From Vitrella brassicaformis (lineage: Eukaryota; Sar; Vitrellaceae): a stretch of DNA of 41,676 bases. This document shows, piece after piece, positions 36,301 to 41,676 of the stretch. The first letter of the stretch is position 1, and each line of letters opens with the position of its first letter. The notes beneath the pieces are model-generated. The model was not told the DNA's origin, did not search any database, and saw nothing but the letters and a program-made list of their open reading frames with translations. Position numbers and translations under genes: made by a program. Location of the stretch: the NCBI GenBank assembly GCA_001179505.1, contig CDMY01000214.1:124285-165960 (forward strand), written 5' to 3'.

Positions 36301-39300
36301 CAGAGGTGGTGAGGGGAAAGGTGCTTCGGCTGCTTACATGTGTCGATCACCGAACGCCGGAACTTGTATTGCTTGTTCATATCCTCGATCACCTGAAGAT
36401 GCTTGTCAGGAAACGACATGCGAGATGTGCTGGCATCGGCAAGAGGAACGTCTAAACGGGAGTCACAGGCAGAACAACACAACATAACTGCACGGATATC
36501 CCCCCTGCCTCTTGCATATACTTACCTCTGAGGTCCAGCAGGAATGGTGGGCTGCTCCTGAGCTCCTTTTCCTCGGCCTGCAGCCCCTCCTCCCTCCTCT
36601 CCCGTGCCGCCCTCCGTCGGTCCCCCTCAGCTGCGTCAGCCGCCGGGGGCAGGCGGGCGTCATCCGCCGCCCACTGACGGTCCTTGACACTACGTGCGGC
36701 TCGGAGCTCACTCTCACGCTCATCGTGGGCCCTGGTGACGGCGCCATGCACCAATGACGCAAAGTCGCCACTCGACAGGAACTGCTGGCTGATGAGCTTG
36801 CTCAGCGGCTCAGATGCTGCCGAATGAGCACATGGAGCAGATTCATGTACGCGACGCTTGCTTGGTGGCTTCACGTACATGAGAGACAGAGGCGCTCGAG
36901 TGTGAGGTCCTTCAATGCGAATCGGAGGAAGGGCTCAATGGCGTTTGCGGTGGCAAGCAGATAGAGTTGCCTGAAGGGATGCAGTCAGCGACATACACAC
37001 TCGCAGACACACGGGGGTATGTAGCCTACTTGAGAGTGCGTCGATTGGGGTTGGTCTTCAGGCCAGCCGTCGCGGCGGACATGACTGTATCCTTAACGAC
37101 GGGCAGTGACAGCCCGGCAACCGAGCAGAAAGACAGAGAGAGCCACTTGCACGCGATGGTGCCGAAGAGTCGCTCCATCGAACCCTGCGGACAAGTGAGA
37201 TGCCAACAGGGGAGGGTATCAGCAAGGCTGTCTAAGTGTGGTTAGTGCTTTCCAGACCTGCAGTTCGTCGTATCAATCAGTTTCGCCCTCAGACTTGGTC
37301 AAGACCATATTGGACAGATTCAGAGACTCGAGAGACCTACCATAGAGGCCCTGCAGGCGATACGACACACACAGGCCCTAATCAATAAGATGGAATCTGT
37401 TTTTTTTTTTTTCCTCGACGCACCTCGAGCAAGTTCAGAGAAGAAGTGAACGACATACGACATAGAGAGATTGTCATCCTTCTGCACACACCCAACGGCC
37501 TCAGTAAATGCTTTGTTGTCTCATTCCCTGTCCTGCGCCCATACCTGAGTGTCGTGAAGGGCCTTTCTTTCTTGTCGTCCCCCGTGTCGGCCGTCTGCCC
37601 CGCCTCGGTCGTCGCGTGTCTCTCCTCCTTTGAGCCAGCCGGCACGGCAGCGGATGATGTGCTGTGGGTGCGGGTGACGTCACGCGATGATGGCGGCGGC
37701 GAAGAGGCACTCTCGCTGCTGCTGTCGCCCTTGCCGTCTTCTTCTGGCTGGGCCTTGAGCAGAGCACTCAACCGGTCGATGAAGGCACGGCTCAGGTCTT
37801 CGTCTTCCAGGTGGAGAGTGGCAAGTGAGGGCACGCGGCCGATGGCGTCGGCAAGTTGGGCGCACTCGTCATCAGGCAACTGAGTCAAATCCAAACCTGC
37901 GGCACACACACCTTGACAGTCAGCGGCAAGTCCGCGTTCTCTTTCGACCACCTTACACATCAGTTGGAGCGTCATGAGTCTGTCGGCCCTCTGAAGGAAG
38001 TCGATGAGGTCGCTGATGTCATCGGCGGTCGGTGAGCACTCGCAGCGGATCGACAGCTCCAACATCGTGTCGGGTGAATACCTGACAGCAAGAGTGAAGC
38101 CGTGAACATGAGTGAATTGCTGCCCGTCATCTCTTTACATCAACCTACCTGGCCAATGCCGCCACCAGCCGATTCTGCTTGCTCACTGAGATCGATGCAA
38201 ATGGCGCCAGCAGCTCGCGATTGGCATACGATGAGATGCGGTCAGTCGAACAGACGGGACACAGCCTAAACCCAGGCAGCACGAAGTGGCCATGGAGTGC
38301 AGATGGGTCTGTCTGTGTGTGAATGACTGTTTACGCGTCTAGCAGACTTCGACATGAGAGCGCCAGCATAGCGATGTGTGCGGCAGTGAAATGCAACGGC
38401 CCAACAAGCTGGTAGATGGTGTGGAGGACTCTCTTGTCCGACAAACACCGCACCAGCCGATTCTGATGGACACACAGCACAGACGTAAGGGGTCGGTCAC
38501 ACGTGGTCGCTCTCTCTACCCACCTGCTTGTTCTCCTGTCGTGCAGCCTCTCTGTGGGGGTCGTGCTGCGATGAGACCCACCGATCGATCGCCTCCTACA
38601 TAGATCACACACACACACACACACACAGTGGCAAGCGGTGATCGATCGGTCCACATGGGAGTACAGTATAGCAGACCTTGCGGCGGCGGTACTTGGCGAA
38701 GAAATCAAAAACCTGCAGCCGTGAGTGCAGGTGCACAGACCTGTGGGCTGCGTGTTGTTGGTACTTCATTTACCATCTGTATGAGGCTGTTTTGTGAGGC
38801 CGCCGTGGGGGGCCCGGAAAGGGCAGAGATGTCCACCTGCACACGAAGGGCGTCACACACAAGCAGACGAACACAGGTGACCGCGGATTTGGTGATCGTT
38901 TGACCTTACGGACCTGCAGAATCCGTTCGACGATCGGATTGTCTTTGCTCTTGCCGCTCGTCACCTGCCGATCCCAATAACTGCACAAATGAAGACAATT
39001 CGCTCGAGGCGCTCAAGACAAGACGGACAGACGCACCTGGCGAGGCTGTCCAGAACGCCCATCACGATGCTGACGGTGCTGCCATCGGGGGCGGCGGATG
39101 CGAGACGTGCGGTGTCTCGTGCCACGAACTCCGACAGCTGGGACCACATGAGCTCAGCCAGGCCCTCACACGAAGCATACTGAAGACAAATGTAGACAGG
39201 AGTACTGAGTTTCCAGACAAACATGTCGCACACATTGATGTGTTGGCTGACTGACCGTCTCTCTATCGATACACAGATTAATCAGATAGATGAATTTCGA

Positions 39301-41227
39301 TACGACAGACAGGTAGAGAGATCGTTCATGGCCTGCATCCTTGATCAGTCTGTCGCTCTGCAGGATGCTCATAGCCGCCGAAAGGAAGCCCGCCTGCGCA
39401 ACACGCTCGCAGTAGCCACATTCTGAGGGAACACAGACGCACACAAGACATCAATAAGCGGCGTGGACCATGCACCATTACTCACCAGCCATTGGTATTG
39501 GCACACTCAGATAGAGATTCAGTTTGGCCATCTTGCCCATGGCAGCGGGGCTCGCTGACACACTACGGCATATGGGCACCAGCACACCTGGATCCACACA
39601 CACCCACACACGCTCATACAGCGGCGTGACGAATCGACGAGCCCTCTTAGCATCCACGTGTCCCCCCACCTAGCTCAGAGGGGAAGCGGCGGGCGTCTCT
39701 GAAGATGATGCCTATCAGCTTGTATGTCCTCCACACAATCACCTGATCACTGCTGGTGACCAGTGTCTCGACGAGCGCATCGACGTGGCAGAAGATGTGC
39801 TGCTGAAACGCGCTCAGAACCTCAGCCGTCTCTGAGCGATGCACCAAAGGCACACAGATACGTGGAAAGATGACAGCCACATTTGCCGGTTCACCACATG
39901 ATCACCTGGAATGCTCTTGCTGAGCAACACAGCGGCCACCCAGACATGGTCTGGTAGTGTCCGCCTCCCCAACACTGCGTCCACCAAGACACCAAACAGC
40001 GGCAGCCACTCCACACCAAAGGGATACCCAGCCTTACAAAGCCGTTTGAGGAAAGAGGCTGCCGCAGACTGATGTGATTGGTTGCTGCCGTCATTGAAAA
40101 TGGCAACAATACAGCCGGCGAGGCCTCCCTGACCCTGCTGTCGATGCGCCTCGTCCGTCTTGGCCAGCAAGCCCACCAGTCGCTTGACTGATGGATCGTC
40201 GTCGGGCAGGCGGGGCATTGATGCGAGTTTCTCCACATGGCTTACGAAGAGTCCGATGTCACCAGCCAGCAGAGCATCAGCAGCGAGGGATATAACCGCA
40301 GCAGCATCAGAGGCCGACTTCTGGCCCTGCCGCACGTTGGCCGTGTCTTGTTGGTCGGGTGTGATCGGGGAGGGGGTGGAGAAAGGGGATGGGCGAGAGG
40401 GACTCGCTGGCTGCCGATCTGCTGATGCCGCTGCTGCGGCCACTAGCGATGGGTCGATCATGGAGCTGGTGGGGTGGACGACGGCCTGCTGCTGCTGGGC
40501 GCATACGGACATGTCGAAAGCAGTGGAGGGCTGACGGCTGCCGTCCTGACAATCACAGCCACACATCACACACATATGCACACATGTGGGCATGCACCTC
40601 CCTCGTGTCTGCCTGTCTGTCTGTCTGTCTGTGCATGTGTGTGTGTGTCCGTACCGATGTGGCGTCCACAGTGATGTCACCCTCTCCGGACCCACCGCCG
40701 TGCCCCGCCCCTCCCACCAGCGTCGAGCCCCCTTCCATCTGCTGTACGGGGACGCCGCCCACAACTGATGTGTCGGCTGCTGGTGAGGGGATGGGAATGA
40801 GCATGGACTGATCTCGCTGGACGGATGGCTGCGGTTGCTGCTGATTCTGCTGTGTGTCGATGGCCTCACTAGGGATCGGCGGACGCTGGATGCCGACGGG
40901 GGGTGGGGAGCCCGAGGGCAGTTTCTCCAGCAGTTGTTGAGAGTCAGCTTTGTTGCTGTCAGTCGCAGGTTTGCGCTCTCTGTGGGGAGATGCTGGTAGC
41001 GGGGCAGACGACGCAATCTCTGTGCGGTCACCAGGGCCGCTCCCATACGACTCATCGCCAGGCCTCACACTCCCACCAGATCCCTCCTCTGCCGGGTTGC
41101 CACTCATATACACGTGCTGCTGCTGTGGTTGCTCCTGCTGGCTGGGATCTCCTCTGTTGTCGGGGCTGTTGCTGTCTGCCGTCGGGCTGTCGGCGAAGAG
41201 CTCCTCGGAGTTGGTTTCCGTGGACAT
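33325..41227 (-). CDS. Large multidomain RING-finger protein (ARM-like, leucine-rich, coiled coil, C-terminal RING)
   Basis: About 25 exons read as one gene of ~2,000 residues. The N-terminal ~250 residues are Ser/Gln/Pro-rich and disordered. Next come paired helices of ARM/HEAT character (SFLKRLCKAGYPFGVEWLPLFGVLVDAVL, in parts; CERVAQAGFLSAAMSIL). The middle is leucine-rich-repeat-like (LADAIGRVPSLATLHLEDEDL; YDSLADTLPCW; ACKWLSLSFCSVAG). Acidic/basic disordered stretches with KAKKKKRPKTKR follow, then a long coiled coil (QQQLHAAQQETLAARQEIER). The last exon has a C3HC4 RING: CQIC, PCNHFCICLQC, CPLC, typical of E3 ubiquitin ligases of the IAP/MUL1 style. The uncertain link at 37240-37350 works with an intron from gtaggt to cacttag, phase 1 on both sides, giving GLYDSLADTL. 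Without it there would be two genes, splitting near 37273. Start Met 41227. Substrate unknown. Confidence 0.7.
37400..37412. repeat. Homopolymer T(13) in intron
   Basis: A T run, A in the gene sense, just downstream of the donor CTCGAG/gtgcgt of the RING-protein gene. It is a likely slippage and sequencing-error site close to a splice site. Confidence 0.85.
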
Positions 41228-41676
41228 GAGCGCTCAGGCGGCTATCTATCTGCATCAGTCAAAGCCAAAACAGACACCACATGGACACAAAAGGTGCACG
41301 ATGAACCGGCGCTTCCCAGACGCTGTCACTCACTGTGAATCAATTGTCGTGAAGCAAAGCAGAAGATCTGTCCACGGGCACCGACCGGGGATGTAACGCC
41401 ATCTCGGCTCGCACAATGCGAGGTTTGCCTCCCTCTGATTCGATGGCGGCTCGAGCTTTGTCGGAAGAGGCCTCCTAGGTGGTGATGTGACTCAAACAGC
41501 CAGGATCCGCCTGTTTGATTGATTCCTTCTGTGTTGTTTGTGTGCAGAGTGTTTGGTGCAGAGGGATGACGCGCATGACATTGTGATGGTCAACAGAGGC
41601 AATAACTACTTCTGCACTGACGGTGCGGGCGGGATGGATGAATCAGATGAAAGGAATGAGGAATTGACGCTTGACG
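41228..41676 (+). other. Right edge; possible exon of a + strand gene
   Basis: Between a tgtgcag acceptor and a ggtgcggg donor, 41548-41622 is open in a frame reading CLVQRDDAHDIVMVNRGNNY then FCTD, which looks like protein. A short open frame at 41418-41478 precedes it but ends in TAG right at a plausible donor. The gene, if real, continues beyond the window and would be head to head with the RING-protein gene. Confidence 0.3.

Noticed and set aside
39814-41055. 413-codon single open frame as one exon
   Set aside because: Its first part is out of frame with the Ser/Gln-rich N-terminal exon ending near 40655 and its last part reads into an intron; only about 39906-40550 fits the RING-protein chain.
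37185-41227. Separate leucine-rich gene ending at the stop at 37273
   Set aside because: An in-phase intron bypasses that stop and continues the leucine-rich pattern into the next exon, and only ~80 bp would remain for a promoter; kept as the alternative in the entry.

Overview
The window looks like nuclear DNA of an intron-rich, GC-rich unicellular alveolate. I infer a chromerid alga, Vitrella-like, with moderate confidence. The grounds are very short introns (mostly 60-110 nt) rich in TG/CA dinucleotides, dense genes on both strands, plant-type telomere-like motifs (CCCTAAA/TTTAGGG) and one gene with a bipartite plastid leader (signal peptide plus transit-like stretch). No taxonomic search was possible. 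Gene models were built by hand by joining open frames across GT-AG (one GC-AG) introns with consistent phase. CDS coordinates are therefore genomic spans that include introns.

Layout. 1-1429: no convincing gene. 1430-3158 (-): HXXXD-type acyltransferase. 3447-5460 (+): unrecognised multi-exon gene. 5674-6797 (-): TLDc-domain protein. 6952-10502 (-): mRNA capping protein joining a Cet1-like RNA triphosphatase domain to a cap guanine-N7 methyltransferase. 10919-12686 (+): CAMK-like protein kinase. 12687-14995: simple-sequence-rich gap ending in telomere-like motifs. 14996-16389 (+): tandemly duplicated coilin-N-like modules, out of frame with each other because of a 74-bp duplication. 17786-18467 (-): DPH4-type J-domain/CSL zinc-finger protein. 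18677-24659 (+): plastid-targeted ABC-F ATPase with a long low-complexity N-terminal region and a 300-N assembly gap in its last intron. 25674-26262 (-): small membrane/coiled-coil protein. 26468-27704 (+): peroxiredoxin-like 2 protein. 28568-31744 (+): pyruvate decarboxylase. 33325-41227 (-): one very large gene with a disordered N-terminus, helical/ARM-like and leucine-rich regions, a coiled coil and a C-terminal RING finger. A possible exon of another + strand gene lies at the right edge.

The genes do not form an obvious pathway. Several serve RNA or translation biology (capping enzyme, coilin-like, DPH4, ABC-F), but each is a separate eukaryotic gene. Four gene pairs are head to head with 200-420 bp between start codons, suggesting shared divergent promoters. 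The most notable items are the triphosphatase-methyltransferase fusion without a visible guanylyltransferase, the organellar ABC-F with a Gly/Tyr-rich segment and a repeated acidic motif, the coilin-module duplication broken by a short tandem repeat, and the repeated design of introns carrying complementary CA and TG arms.
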